From Neotamlana nanhaiensis (lineage in GTDB: Bacteria > Bacteroidota > Bacteroidia > Flavobacteriales > Flavobacteriaceae), in NCBI RefSeq assembly GCF_000943555.1, contig NZ_JTDV01000003.1, positions 186,001-250,000 on the forward strand: a DNA stretch of 64,000 nt. Direction: 5' to 3'. Made by a program: the position numbers and the translations under genes. The notes beneath the pieces were generated by a model. That model was not told where the DNA came from. It worked only from the letters and a program-made list of their open reading frames with translations, and searched no databases. Below, in pieces: positions 49,344-58,750 of the stretch; position 1 is the stretch's first letter, and every line of letters begins with the position of its first letter.

Positions 49344-49988
49344 ATGGGACTTTTATCAAAAAAAGATGCCAAGTTAATCACCGATCCGTTAGCAGATAAC
49401 AACCCTATTACTATTCAGGTATTAGGTATTTGTTCGGCTTTAGCAATTACAGCGCAGTTAAAAGCATCAATTGTAATGGCTGTATCTGTAATGGCGGTAT
49501 TAGGTATAGGTAACGTGGTAATCTCGTTAATGAGAAACATCATTCCTTCTAAGATTAGAATTATTGTTCAGTTAGTAGTAGTTGCCGCTTTGGTAATTAT
49601 TGTAGATCAAGTTTTAAAAGCCTTCTCGTACGAGTTAAGTAAAACCCTTTCGGTTTTCGTTGGATTAATTATTACCAACTGTATCATTATGGGACGTTTT
49701 GAAGCTTTTGCTTTGGGTAATGGCCCTTGGCGTTCGTTTTTAGATGGTATTGGTAATGCTTTAGGTTACGGTGTTATTTTAGTAATCGTTGGTTTTTTTA
49801 GAGAATTATTAGGTTCTGGTACGTTATTAGGATTTAAAGTTTTAGGAGATCCAATTGAAAAAACTGGATTATATGCTATTGGTTACGAAAACAATGGTTT
49901 TATGCTTTTATCGCCAATGGCTTTAATTGTTGTAGGAATTATTATTTGGGTACAACGTAGTAGAAATAAAGATTTAATAGAAGATTAA
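49344..49988 (+). CDS. nqrD: Na+-translocating NADH:quinone reductase subunit D
   Basis: NqrD is a 214-residue integral subunit with about six helices and a pseudo-symmetric partner of NqrE. The GICSALAIT segment with the conserved Cys that binds the shared [2Fe-2S] cluster in the membrane, and the NCIIMGRFEAFALGNGPWRS stretch, are typical. It is homologous to RnfE and RsxE. The gap to nqrE (65 bases) contains a CAGT-rich repeat. Confidence 0.97.
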   Translation: MGLLSKKDAKLITDPLADNNPITIQVLGICSALAITAQLKASIVMAVSVMAVLGIGNVVISLMRNIIPSKIRIIVQLVVVAALVIIVDQVLKAFSYELSKTLSVFVGLIITNCIIMGRFEAFALGNGPWRSFLDGIGNALGYGVILVIVGFFRELLGSGTLLGFKVLGDPIEKTGLYAIGYENNGFMLLSPMALIVVGIIIWVQRSRNKDLIED

Positions 49989-49989
49989 T

Positions 49990-50046
49990 CAGTATGCAGT
50001 TGCAGTGAGCAGTAATTATGTTAACTGAGTCTGTGACTGAAAACTA
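49990..50046 (+). repeat. CAGT-rich interspersed repeat between nqrD and nqrE
   Basis: It starts CAGTATGCAGTTGCAGT and ends AACTGAGTCTGTGACTGA followed by AAACTA, related in order and sequence to the element between rpoB and rpoC (27053-27120), but with about twenty differences and a shorter central part. Confidence 0.7.
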
Positions 50047-50053
50047 AAAGAAT

Positions 50054-50776
50054 ATGGAACATATAGAATTATTTTTCAAATCAATATTTATCGATAACAT
50101 GGTATTTGCCACGTTCCTTGGGATGTGTTCTTACCTTGCGGTATCTAAAAAAGTAAGTACAGCTGTAGGTTTAGGTGCTGCCGTAGTATTCGTATTGGCA
50201 GTAACTGTACCTGTTAACTGGTTGTTAGATCAATATATTTTACAACCAGGTGCTTTAAAATGGTTAGGAGCAGAGTATGCCGACTACGATTTAAGTTTCC
50301 TATCGTTTATCATGTTTATTGCAACCATTGCAACCATGGTACAATTAGTAGAAATTGTGGTTGAAAAGTTTTCACCATCATTATACAACTCATTAGGTAT
50401 ATTTTTACCTCTTATTGCGGTAAACTGTGCTATATTAGGAGGTTCGTTATTTATGCAATCTCGCGAGATTCAATCTATTGGTTTAGCGTTTAACTATGGT
50501 ATTTCTTCAGGAATTGGTTGGTTTTTAGCCATTTTAGCTATTGCAGCTATTCGTGAAAAAATACGTTACTCAAATGTGCCTGCACCTTTAAGAGGTTTAG
50601 GTATTACCTTTATCATTACTGGTTTAATGGCTATTGGTTTTATGAGTTTTGGTGGTATGCTTACAGGAGGTGATGATGAAGCTGCTGAGGAGACAGAAAC
50701 AGCTGAAGTAGCGCCAGTAAACGAAAATACAACAGAAGACATTGAAGTCGCTAACAACATAAAAGTTATAAAATAA
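50054..50776 (+). CDS. nqrE: Na+-translocating NADH:quinone reductase subunit E
   Basis: NqrE is a 240-residue integral subunit, homologous to RnfA/RsxA, with about six helices and the conserved [17 protein letters not shown] and [17 protein letters not shown] segments, each with a Cys that ligates the intramembrane iron-sulfur cluster. The C-terminus carries a non-conserved acidic extension ([19 protein letters not shown]) beyond the usual ~200-residue length. nqrF begins one base after its stop. Confidence 0.97.
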   Translation: MEHIELFFKSIFIDNMVFATFLGMCSYLAVSKKVSTAVGLGAAVVFVLAVTVPVNWLLDQYILQPGALKWLGAEYADYDLSFLSFIMFIATIATMVQLVEIVVEKFSPSLYNSLGIFLPLIAVNCAILGGSLFMQSREIQSIGLAFNYGISSGIGWFLAILAIAAIREKIRYSNVPAPLRGLGITFIITGLMAIGFMSFGGMLTGGDDEAAEETETAEVAPVNENTTEDIEVANNIKVIK

Positions 50777-50777
50777 T

Positions 50778-52088
50778 ATGATTTTAGCAGCAGGAACATT
50801 AGGAACCATTATTGCAACAGTAAGTGCTTTTTTAGTAATTACATTGTTGTTAGTAGCATTATTATTATTTGTAAAACAAAAACTTTCTCCATCAGGACCG
50901 GTAAAGATCACAATTAATGGAGAAAAAGAGGTTGAAGTTGCTTCGGGTGGAAGTTTATTATCTACTTTAGGTAACCAAAAGATATTCTTACCATCGGCGT
51001 GTGGTGGTGGTGGTACTTGTATACAGTGTGAGTGTCATGTTTTAGAAGGAGGAGGTGAAGCTTTACCAACAGAGACACCTCACTTCACTAGAAAAGAATT
51101 ACAACATGGGGCTCGTTTAGCTTGTCAAGTAAAAGTTAAACAAGACATGAACATTACGATTCCAGAAGAAGTATTCGGAATTAAGAAATGGGAAGCAGAA
51201 GTAGTTCGTAACTACAACGTAGCGTCTTTTATTAAAGAATTTGTAGTTCGTATTCCTGAAGATATGAACTATAAAGCTGGTGGATATATTCAAATTGAAA
51301 TACCTAAATGTGAAATTAAGTATTCTGATATCGATATTACAGCGCACCCAGAAGAGCATGAAACTCCAGATAAGTTTCAAGCAGAATGGGATAAGTTTGG
51401 TTTATGGCCATTAGTAATGAAGAATGACGATATTGTTGAGCGTGCCTATTCTATGGCTTCTTACCCAGCCGAAGGACGAGATATTATGCTTAACGTACGT
51501 ATTGCTACGCCACCATGGGATAGAAATAAAAATGGTTGGATGGACGTAAATCCAGGTGTGGCTTCATCATATATTTTCTCAAGAAAACAAGGTGATAAAG
51601 TAACTATTTCTGGGCCTTACGGAGAGTTCTTCATCAATGAAAGTGATGCTGAAATGTTATACGTTGGAGGTGGTGCAGGTATGGCACCAATGCGTTCGCA
51701 CTTATATCATTTATTTAAAACGTTAGAAACTGGAAGAACCGTTACATATTGGTATGGTGGACGTTCGAAGCGTGAATTGTTCTACTTAGAACATTTCTAC
51801 GAATTAGAGCGTAAGTTCCCTAACTTTAAGTTTTTCTTAGCTTTATCTGAACCTTTACCAGAAGATAATTGGAAGGTTAAAAAGGATATTCACGATACCG
51901 AAGGTGATGGTTTTGTTGGATTTATTCACAATTGTGTTATAGACAATTATTTAAATCATCATGAAGCGCCAGAGGATATAGAATTATATTTCTGTGGACC
52001 TCCATTAATGAATAAAGCCGTTCAAAAAATGGGTGAAGATTTTGGTATGCCAGATGAAAACATCCGATTTGATGACTTTGGTGGATAA
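50778..52088 (+). CDS. nqrF: Na+-translocating NADH:quinone reductase subunit F
   Basis: NqrF is the entry point for electrons: NADH to FAD to [2Fe-2S]. The 436 residues have an N-terminal helix (about 3-30), a plant-type ferredoxin domain with four Cys in SACGGGGTCIQCECHV and the later LACQVKV, then an FAD domain (RAYSMASYPAEG) and NADH domain (YVGGGAGMAPMRSHLYHL). The end FDDFGG is usual. It is the last gene of the operon and a terminator follows. Confidence 0.97.
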   Translation: MILAAGTLGTIIATVSAFLVITLLLVALLLFVKQKLSPSGPVKITINGEKEVEVASGGSLLSTLGNQKIFLPSACGGGGTCIQCECHVLEGGGEALPTETPHFTRKELQHGARLACQVKVKQDMNITIPEEVFGIKKWEAEVVRNYNVASFIKEFVVRIPEDMNYKAGGYIQIEIPKCEIKYSDIDITAHPEEHETPDKFQAEWDKFGLWPLVMKNDDIVERAYSMASYPAEGRDIMLNVRIATPPWDRNKNGWMDVNPGVASSYIFSRKQGDKVTISGPYGEFFINESDAEMLYVGGGAGMAPMRSHLYHLFKTLETGRTVTYWYGGRSKRELFYLEHFYELERKFPNFKFFLALSEPLPEDNWKVKKDIHDTEGDGFVGFIHNCVIDNYLNHHEAPEDIELYFCGPPLMNKAVQKMGEDFGMPDENIRFDDFGG

Positions 52089-52108
52089 TACTAAAGTTAT
52101 AAGATACA

Positions 52109-52140
52109 AAAAAGCCAACTTTTTACGAGTTGGCTTTTTT
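52109..52140. terminator. terminator of the nqr operon
   Basis: AAAAAGCCAACT (52109-52120) pairs with AGTTGGCTTTTT (52128-52139) and is followed by Ts. The A-rich left flank could also serve the leftward response regulator gene. Confidence 0.9.
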
Positions 52141-52162
52141 GTTTTATAATTTTAATGAACGC

Positions 52163-52567
52163 TTAAGTTATAATTTCCTTTGATATATTTTCTAATAATT
52201 CTACCGTAATGGGTTTAATTATAAATTTAGAAACGGTTTCATAATTTTTTAATTTGTTTTTGTCTTGCGGATCGATTGATGAACTAACAATATAAATTGT
52301 AATTTGTTTATGCGCATCAATTTTTGTGAACTCATCTAAGAATTGCCAGCCATCCATTATTGGCATATTTAAATCTAGTAAAATAATATCTGGCATATCT
52401 TTACTAGATTCCGATTCTAAAATGGGTTTTAAATTATTTATTGCTTCTTCGCCATTGTTAAAAATCATAAACGATTCACAAAAATTAGCAAATTTCATGA
52501 GCTTTTTTACACCATATACAAAAATGGGATCGTCATCAATTATACAAGCAATGTCAATTTTTTTCAT
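52163..52567 (-). CDS. single-domain response regulator
   Basis: This 134-residue stand-alone receiver (CheY-like) has the acidic pair DDD in ACIIDDDPIF, the phospho-acceptor Asp in DIILLDLNMPIMDGW, the Ser in YIVSSSIDPQD and the Lys in FIIKPITVE. No output domain is attached. It overlaps the histidine kinase gene upstream by 14 bases, so the pair is translationally coupled and probably forms one two-component phosphorelay. The downstream target is unknown. Such hybrid-free pairs are common in flavobacteria and often act in signalling without direct DNA binding. Confidence 0.9.
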   Translation of the reverse strand: MKKIDIACIIDDDPIFVYGVKKLMKFANFCESFMIFNNGEEAINNLKPILESESSKDMPDIILLDLNMPIMDGWQFLDEFTKIDAHKQITIYIVSSSIDPQDKNKLKNYETVSKFIIKPITVELLENISKEIIT

Positions 52568-54053
52568 AGTGTTTTAAATGAATATTAAATGTTGTACCCT
52601 CGTTAACTTTACTGTCCACATCAACTGTTCCACCAATGGCTTCAATTTGATTTTTGGTTATAAATAAACCAATGCCTCGCGAATCTTCATGCTTATGAAA
52701 CGTCTTATACATACCGAAGAGTTTTTCTCCATGTTTTTGTAAATCAATTCCTAAGCCATAGTCACGTATTTGCAAAATTATAAAATTATTTTCAATTTTT
52801 GCAGTTATATCTATTTTAGGTACTTCATTTTGCTTTTTGTATTTAATGGCGTTGGTTAAAAAGTTTAAAACAATGCTATCTAAATACGCGGGTATAGCCA
52901 TCACTTTTATATGGCTAGCTATATTTATGCTTATATCGGCTTTTGAGGCAATTATTTGGGCTGCAATACTTTTTGTAATAGTATTTACTGTATCTAACAA
53001 ACCAAGTGGCTCAAGTTGTATATTCTTTTTAGTATTAATTGATGCAACCTCGTTTAAATTATCAACGGTTTCACCTAAATGATCAACAGCTTGTTTTAAT
53101 AAAGGAAAAATCTCGTTATCGGTAGTTTCTGGTATCTCTATTTTTGCTAAATCTAACAACATGTTTAAGTTAGAAAAGTGAGATCGTAAATTATGCGATA
53201 CAATATGAGCAAAATTTAAAAGACGCTTATTTTGATTTTCTGTAGTATCTAATAAATCTACTATTTTTTTTGTGCTTCGCTTTATTTGAGATATATCGTT
53301 AATTTGAGTTACAAAATGTAATGGTATACCGTTATTATCCCGAATTACAGTAGATGAGATATAAGTCCAAATAGTTTTACCATTTTTAGCTATATATCTT
53401 TTTTCACTTTGATAATAATTAACCTTGCCATCAATCATGTCCATAATGGCTTGTTTTCCTTTCGTTTTATCGGCAGGATGCGTAATATCTAAAAATGTAA
53501 GTTGTTGAATTTCTTCCTTGGTATACCCAAAAGTTTCGCAAAAACTTTTATTGGCATCTATAAATTGCCCTTTTAATGTTAGGGTAACCATTCCAACGGC
53601 ACTTAAGTCGAAGGTTTTTGTTAAAATTTGCTCGCGTTTTGCAAGCTCAATTGTAGTTTTAGTTTTTTCGTCTATATCTTGGAAAATACCTATTACTTTA
53701 ACACATTGGTTATTTTCAATAATTGGTTTACCTATAGAGCGAACCCATTTATTATTCCCTTTTGCTGTAATAATTTCTAGTTCAACATCAAAACTTTCAT
53801 GTTTTTCAACACAATTAGCAAATAAAGTCTCAATGGTGTTTCTGCTATATCCTTCTTTATAATAGCCTATTGCAGTTTCAAAAACTGGTTTGTAATTTGA
53901 AGGCTCGTCGTGAATTTTCTTAGTTTCCTCGCTCCAATTTAATGTACCATTTACAATGTCGCATTCCCAAGTACCAATGGAAGCATATTTTTGAATAAAA
54001 TCAAGATAAAAATCTTTTTCAGAAGGACTTATTAAGTTTTGGGAGTTGGCCAT
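52554..54053 (-). CDS. PAS-domain sensor histidine kinase
   Basis: This 499-residue soluble kinase lacks membrane helices, so it senses a cytoplasmic signal. Two PAS/PAC units cover about residues 15-135 and 145-275 (SAVGMVTLTLKGQFIDANKS, QLTFLDITHPADK). The dimerisation helix carries the phospho-His in FAHIVSHNLRSHFSNL; the residue where HELRTP-like boxes have Pro is His here. The ATPase domain has the N box LDSIVLNFLTNAIKYKK, G1 RDYGLGID and G2 SRGIGLFI. It overlaps the response regulator by 14 bases. Ligand unknown. Confidence 0.93.
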   Translation of the reverse strand: MANSQNLISPSEKDFYLDFIQKYASIGTWECDIVNGTLNWSEETKKIHDEPSNYKPVFETAIGYYKEGYSRNTIETLFANCVEKHESFDVELEIITAKGNNKWVRSIGKPIIENNQCVKVIGIFQDIDEKTKTTIELAKREQILTKTFDLSAVGMVTLTLKGQFIDANKSFCETFGYTKEEIQQLTFLDITHPADKTKGKQAIMDMIDGKVNYYQSEKRYIAKNGKTIWTYISSTVIRDNNGIPLHFVTQINDISQIKRSTKKIVDLLDTTENQNKRLLNFAHIVSHNLRSHFSNLNMLLDLAKIEIPETTDNEIFPLLKQAVDHLGETVDNLNEVASINTKKNIQLEPLGLLDTVNTITKSIAAQIIASKADISINIASHIKVMAIPAYLDSIVLNFLTNAIKYKKQNEVPKIDITAKIENNFIILQIRDYGLGIDLQKHGEKLFGMYKTFHKHEDSRGIGLFITKNQIEAIGGTVDVDSKVNEGTTFNIHLKHYEKN

Positions 54054-54199
54054 ATTGAGGGACGTTTTGCTGTTTTACATCGCAATATACTAAAATTATG
54101 TTATTTTACAAGATAAAATACCAAAAAACCCGACAAAATGCGCTTGTTTTATAAAAAGTTAACATTGGTTTATGGCTTAATTTTTACAAATAATAGCTT

Positions 54200-54667
54200 T
54201 TAAACGGTTACGGCTTTTGTAATATTTTTGGTGTTTGATGTATTTTTAGTATTAATAAATAGGTTGGTATAGTCTAGTATGTTTTTAACACCTTCAAATT
54301 CACAAAGTAGTTTAATAACTTCTGTAAGTCCTTTAAACAATATGTCCTTATCATTAGGGTTGTTAGGTTTTGTGCTTTTGTAACTAAATGGTAGTTGATA
54401 TCCACAGGCATTTAAAAAAGTAGTTTCAATTTTAAGTAATTCGGCGGGCGTATAGCCATTAAAGCGTTTACCCATAAGTTGGTTTACCCTTCCTATATAA
54501 TTAAGGTTGGTAGTACCATGATTGTTAGAAAAATGCTTCCAGCTATCGGTATTATCCAATATATTGCCAACAGCACATTGTTTGCAGCATTCGGGGTTTA
54601 ATGTGTTAGTGGTAAAAGCTATATAAAGTTTTCTTACGGCGCTTTCGAGTCGAGAAATATTTTGCAT
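54200..54667 (-). CDS. small cytoplasmic CxxC protein, unknown function
   Basis: This 155-residue protein contains a CC-CxxC cluster near the N-terminus (LNPECCKQCAVGNILDN, which includes Cys-Cys-x2-Cys) and a further Cys in FLNACGYQLPF. Much of the rest is helical (IGRVNQLMGKRFNGYTPAEL). It has no signal peptide and no membrane helix. The cysteines could bind zinc or an iron-sulfur centre. I start it at the ATG at 54667; an upstream start would add seven residues (MVQTLLI). It lies alone between the CHAT operon and the histidine kinase gene. I recognise similar flavobacterial proteins only as hypothetical. Confidence 0.7.
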   Translation of the reverse strand: MQNISRLESAVRKLYIAFTTNTLNPECCKQCAVGNILDNTDSWKHFSNNHGTTNLNYIGRVNQLMGKRFNGYTPAELLKIETTFLNACGYQLPFSYKSTKPNNPNDKDILFKGLTEVIKLLCEFEGVKNILDYTNLFINTKNTSNTKNITKAVTV

Positions 54668-54789
54668 AATTAGAAGGGTTTGTACCAATATACCAAATAA
54701 TTAAACAAGACTAATTTTAGTGGTTATTAAAAAGAATATTTTTTACGAATTTTTATTTTAAACTTATTTTTAATAAAAAAAACGCAATA

Positions 54790-57700
54790 CTAATTCGTAT
54801 TTCTTTTTTTCTTTTTACGTTTAAAAACTAAAACAGAAATAATTAAAAATACCAGTATTGTGATACCTACCATTATTAACACATGTTTTGAAGAGTTAAA
54901 AGTAATTGGCGAGGTATTACCAATTAACACTAAGCCAGACCAATAGGTTGGTGCTAACAATCGGCCTTCGCTATTTTTTAAATAATTTAATTTAGCCCGT
55001 TGCAAAGCTTCATCTTTAGGTAAGCCGTTTTTTATATTGTTGTAAAACAGTTTTAAAATTTCGGTACTGGTTTTTTCATCTATTTTCCATAAACTGGTTA
55101 AAATACTTTCGCTACCTGCATAATTAAATGCATGCGCTAAAGATATCATGCCTTCGCCCGCCTGGTATGTTGGTTTGCCTGTTTCACAAGCTGTTAAAAT
55201 GGCTAAATTGGAGTTGAAATTCTGGTTGTAAATTTCAAAAGTGTATAACGAGTTATCGTTACTTTCATCTTTTTTAGCAAAAATGAGTCGTGAAAATTCT
55301 GGTGAAATATTATTCGATTCGGCGTGTGTGCCAATATGTATAATTTTGTGTTCGTTGGCCTCGTTAGTAAAAATTTGCTTCGATGCTTTATCGTTTATAA
55401 AATAATTGCCATCGAATAAATTGGAATATTGTTTAGCTAAATCAACACTAAACGGCTGTGGTAAAAGGGTTAAATAGGTTTTGTCGACGGCCGTTGTATC
55501 TTGAATTGCCAAACGATAGTCGGTTTTCATGGCATCGTTAAATTCTGGTGCAAAAGCAATAAAATCGTTTTTATAATCTATTACCTTGTCATTATTATTT
55601 ATTAATAAAAAGCTGTAGTTGTACGAAATACAATGTTTAGCCAGTAAACTTGAAGTGGCTAATTGATTAAATGAATTTATTTTTTTAGGAGTTAAAGTTT
55701 CAAAACTTAAATTAAACAACATCCCATCGGGGATAATGGTTACATTTTTGGTTGTAATTTTGTCCTTAATAGGAAGCCATAGTTTTTGGTATAAACTAAA
55801 AAGATTTGTACTAGTTGTTTCAATATTAAAATCGTTTGAAATTTGATTTATTTCTGAAGCTAAGTTCGATGTGCTTAATTCAATTAAGGTTTTTTCTGAA
55901 GTACTTATTACTAAGGCAAATAAATTTGATTCTATAAATAAATAGCGAATTACGGTGGTGTTTTCTGGAACGGAATTTTCAATTGAAGCGGTTATACTAG
56001 CGTATTTTAAGTTAAAATATTTTGGATGGTTTTGTTGTAGCGAATCTAAAAATTGTTGCCATTGCTTTTCCTGGTTAAGATAAACCGAAATATCACGATT
56101 TAAGTTTAACGTTTGTGCAATGTTTTTATGAAGCTCATTTTCGCGTTGCAAAACCAATTTTGGAACCGTATTAACAACGGTGTTGGTTTTAAAGTTTAAA
56201 CGCGATCGAATACGATTGTATATGCTCGATTCGTGCAATTCTAAAAGCTTGTTTAAATAGATTTTATTTTTGGTAAGCGTGTATAAATCTAGCTGAATTT
56301 GTTTGTTAAACGAAGCTATTGATGCGTACTCGTCTAACAAATCAGACATGTCTTTCTGATTGTAATATGCTTTTTTACGCCATTCTAATATAGTTTGTGC
56401 TTTATTTAAAGAGGTAGCCAGCGTATCTAAAAATGCTACGGTTTTGTTTTTGTTAAGGTGATATTGGGCTTTTGCTTTAATAAGTAATAAGCTTGGTTTA
56501 TTAAATTCTAATTTCAATGAATCTATTGCAGAGTTTGCATTTTTAAATTGGCTATTTAAAAGTAATGCTCCTTTTTCACTCCAGTTTAAGGCATTTTGGT
56601 AATCGCCATTTAAATAATTTATTTCTGCCAGATTAATAATTTCGTTAAGCCTTAAAATGTCGTTTGTTTCAGTTTGTTTTTGTATATAATTATAGGTTTG
56701 GGTCGCAATAGCCAAGGCTTTGCTTTTTCGATTATGTTTGGCCAAAAATTTGGCATAATTGCGCAATAAAATTATATAATCTCTGCTTAACTCGTTTGGA
56801 TAGGCCTTTTTATAAATGGCTTCACTTTCCTCGAAATATTTAAAAGCATTTACAGTGTCGTTTGTTTCGGCGTAGGCTTTTGCTTGGAGGTATAAATTAT
56901 CGGCTTCTAACGGTAAATATGGGTTGGTAGAAGCGCGCAACATGGTTAACCCTTTTTTTAAGGTGTTTAAGCTTTTTTTGAATTCTTTTAAATTAATTTC
57001 GGCTAAACCTATTTGATTTAAGTTGGAAGCTAACCGCGGATTGTTAGCATCAAAAACCAGCTGCTTTTTTTGGTAAGCATATTTTAACAGATGATACGAT
57101 TTGCTGTAAAAACCAATATCGTTATACATGGCTGCTAAATTTGCATACGATGATGCTTGTAAGCGCTTCGATTTTAAAACTAAAGTATCATCGGGGCAAT
57201 TGTTTATTATATTTTGAAGGTTTTTAATAACAACTTCCTTCATTTTAATAGCCTCGTTAATCTTTCCAGAATCGTCTAGCACCAGAGCCAAATTAAACTT
57301 AAAGGCGTTGGTGTAGTAATTTAGTTTATAGGTTTCTAAATTACTTTCGTTAGTAGCTTTTATAGCTTTATTAAAATAAATTTCGGCACTATCTAGTTGT
57401 CGTAAAGTCCACATAGATACAGCAACACCGTTGTAGGCATCGGCTAAAACATCTTTTTCAACTGTTGCAGATTTTTCATAAGCCTTTGAGGCGTTTTTAA
57501 AATAATTTGAGGCCTGTTCAATATCGTAAAGGGCGTAATAGCAGCCACCAATTATATAGTTTATTTGCCCTATTTCGCTTGGTTTTATATCGGGTATTTC
57601 GTCAGCAATTCGTAACGCATTTTTTGCAGCTGTAATGGCGCTTTTATCGTCTATTAAATCAACATAAAAATCTGATAATTTTAAGTGCGCTTTATATGCA

Positions 57701-58011
57701 GTGCGTTTGTTTGATGTTCGTTTTTTTAACTGCGAAATAAATGCCGAAGCTTTTTTTGTAGCTTTTGTAGTATCGTTATGTTTTAATAGTTCGATTAGGC
57801 CAATGTAGTATGGCACATGGTAAAGCGAATCGGTTGCTTGGTTTTTTATAATGTTGTTTAAAAGCACATTGGCTTTTTGGGTTTGCTTTGAGGCAATTAA
57901 AGAATCTAATACACTAAACTTTAAATTATTTTTGTTTTGTGCCTTGGCAAATGTTACACAACAAAAGGTAAAACAAATAAAAACATATTTAAAGTTTTGT
58001 TGAAATTTCAT
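54790..58011 (-). CDS. secreted, membrane-anchored TPR-CHAT protease
   Basis: This 1073-residue protein has a signal peptide (MKFQQNFKYVFICFTFCCVT then FAKAQ), about a dozen TPR repeats over residues 60-450, a helical stretch, then a CHAT caspase-like domain (about residues 700-1025) with the dyad His in IIHIGTHAESN (H896) and Cys in ILTACETGKP (C942). A membrane helix near the C-terminus (LIMVGITILVFLIISVLVF) ends in KRKKKKRN. The signal peptide and the basic tail place the TPR-CHAT part outside the cytoplasm. It is the third gene of the ECF sigma / TPR / CHAT cassette, one base after the TPR gene. It is probably a protease activated by binding to its TPR; the target is not known, but the membrane TPR protein next to it is an obvious candidate. 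Confidence 0.9.
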   Translation of the reverse strand: MKFQQNFKYVFICFTFCCVTFAKAQNKNNLKFSVLDSLIASKQTQKANVLLNNIIKNQATDSLYHVPYYIGLIELLKHNDTTKATKKASAFISQLKKRTSNKRTAYKAHLKLSDFYVDLIDDKSAITAAKNALRIADEIPDIKPSEIGQINYIIGGCYYALYDIEQASNYFKNASKAYEKSATVEKDVLADAYNGVAVSMWTLRQLDSAEIYFNKAIKATNESNLETYKLNYYTNAFKFNLALVLDDSGKINEAIKMKEVVIKNLQNIINNCPDDTLVLKSKRLQASSYANLAAMYNDIGFYSKSYHLLKYAYQKKQLVFDANNPRLASNLNQIGLAEINLKEFKKSLNTLKKGLTMLRASTNPYLPLEADNLYLQAKAYAETNDTVNAFKYFEESEAIYKKAYPNELSRDYIILLRNYAKFLAKHNRKSKALAIATQTYNYIQKQTETNDILRLNEIINLAEINYLNGDYQNALNWSEKGALLLNSQFKNANSAIDSLKLEFNKPSLLLIKAKAQYHLNKNKTVAFLDTLATSLNKAQTILEWRKKAYYNQKDMSDLLDEYASIASFNKQIQLDLYTLTKNKIYLNKLLELHESSIYNRIRSRLNFKTNTVVNTVPKLVLQRENELHKNIAQTLNLNRDISVYLNQEKQWQQFLDSLQQNHPKYFNLKYASITASIENSVPENTTVIRYLFIESNLFALVISTSEKTLIELSTSNLASEINQISNDFNIETTSTNLFSLYQKLWLPIKDKITTKNVTIIPDGMLFNLSFETLTPKKINSFNQLATSSLLAKHCISYNYSFLLINNNDKVIDYKNDFIAFAPEFNDAMKTDYRLAIQDTTAVDKTYLTLLPQPFSVDLAKQYSNLFDGNYFINDKASKQIFTNEANEHKIIHIGTHAESNNISPEFSRLIFAKKDESNDNSLYTFEIYNQNFNSNLAILTACETGKPTYQAGEGMISLAHAFNYAGSESILTSLWKIDEKTSTEILKLFYNNIKNGLPKDEALQRAKLNYLKNSEGRLLAPTYWSGLVLIGNTSPITFNSSKHVLIMVGITILVFLIISVLVFKRKKKKRNTN

Positions 58012-58012
58012 T

Positions 58013-58750
58013 TTAATCGGAGAGTTTTAAAATCAATTCTTTGCTTAAATCGGTATTGCTTTTACTTAAAAATTGTTTTGCTAGTTCTGTATTGCCTTCT
58101 TTTAAATAGGCTAAACCTAAATAATAATTGGCATCATTAATAAACGGAAACGCTTTTTTAGTTTGTACGGTACGTTCTAAAAATGGTATGGCCGAGTCAA
58201 CATTTTTATTGGCCAAATGTGCTACGCCAATAAAATAGTTTAGGGTGTCGTTATCGGGTGTTTTATTTGCTAGCTCGCGCCAAGTTTTAATCGCTAATTT
58301 GTAATCGCCATGTTTGTATTTTACCATAGCATTATAAAACTCAAAGTTATTTGTGCTACTCATGGTTGTTGGTAAACCAGGGTCGGGTTTGTAATATTTT
58401 GCATATAGTTTTTCGTTTTGCGGAATACTAAAAAACCAGATACTACCTAAACCAATAACAAATGCCGCCGCAACTGCAATACGTTTAAAATTTAAATACC
58501 TTAAATTATTTTTTGGGGTTTCATCAGGTTGATTTATGGCGACTTCATGAAAATCGTCTAGTTTTTCTTTTAAAGCTTGGGCTTCAATACCATGAATAAA
58601 GGTTTTTACCTCTTCAACCTTAGTTTTGAAATCGGCGTCGAGCTCTATAAGCTGATTAATATCTTGCAGCTCTTTTAGCGTCATATTGCCTTTAATATAA
58701 CGTTCTATAATTTCGAATAATTCTTTCGATATGTATTCTTTATCTTCCAA
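58013..58750 (-). CDS. membrane TPR protein, probable anti-sigma-like regulator
   Basis: This 245-residue protein has a helical, cytoplasmic-type N-terminal part (residues 1-85, with LFEIIERYIKGNMTLKELQD), one membrane helix at about 91-108 (IAVAAAFVIGLGSIWFF) and a C-terminal region with two to three TPR units (FEFYNAMVKYKHGDYKLAIK, YYLGLAYLKEGNTELAKQF). No zinc ZAS motif is visible. It overlaps the ECF sigma gene upstream by 11 bases and ends one base before the CHAT gene. The layout (N-terminus in, TPR out) is that of an anti-sigma factor with a sensor domain. That role is inferred from position and topology. Confidence 0.75.
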   Translation of the reverse strand: MEDKEYISKELFEIIERYIKGNMTLKELQDINQLIELDADFKTKVEEVKTFIHGIEAQALKEKLDDFHEVAINQPDETPKNNLRYLNFKRIAVAAAFVIGLGSIWFFSIPQNEKLYAKYYKPDPGLPTTMSSTNNFEFYNAMVKYKHGDYKLAIKTWRELANKTPDNDTLNYFIGVAHLANKNVDSAIPFLERTVQTKKAFPFINDANYYLGLAYLKEGNTELAKQFLSKSNTDLSKELILKLSD

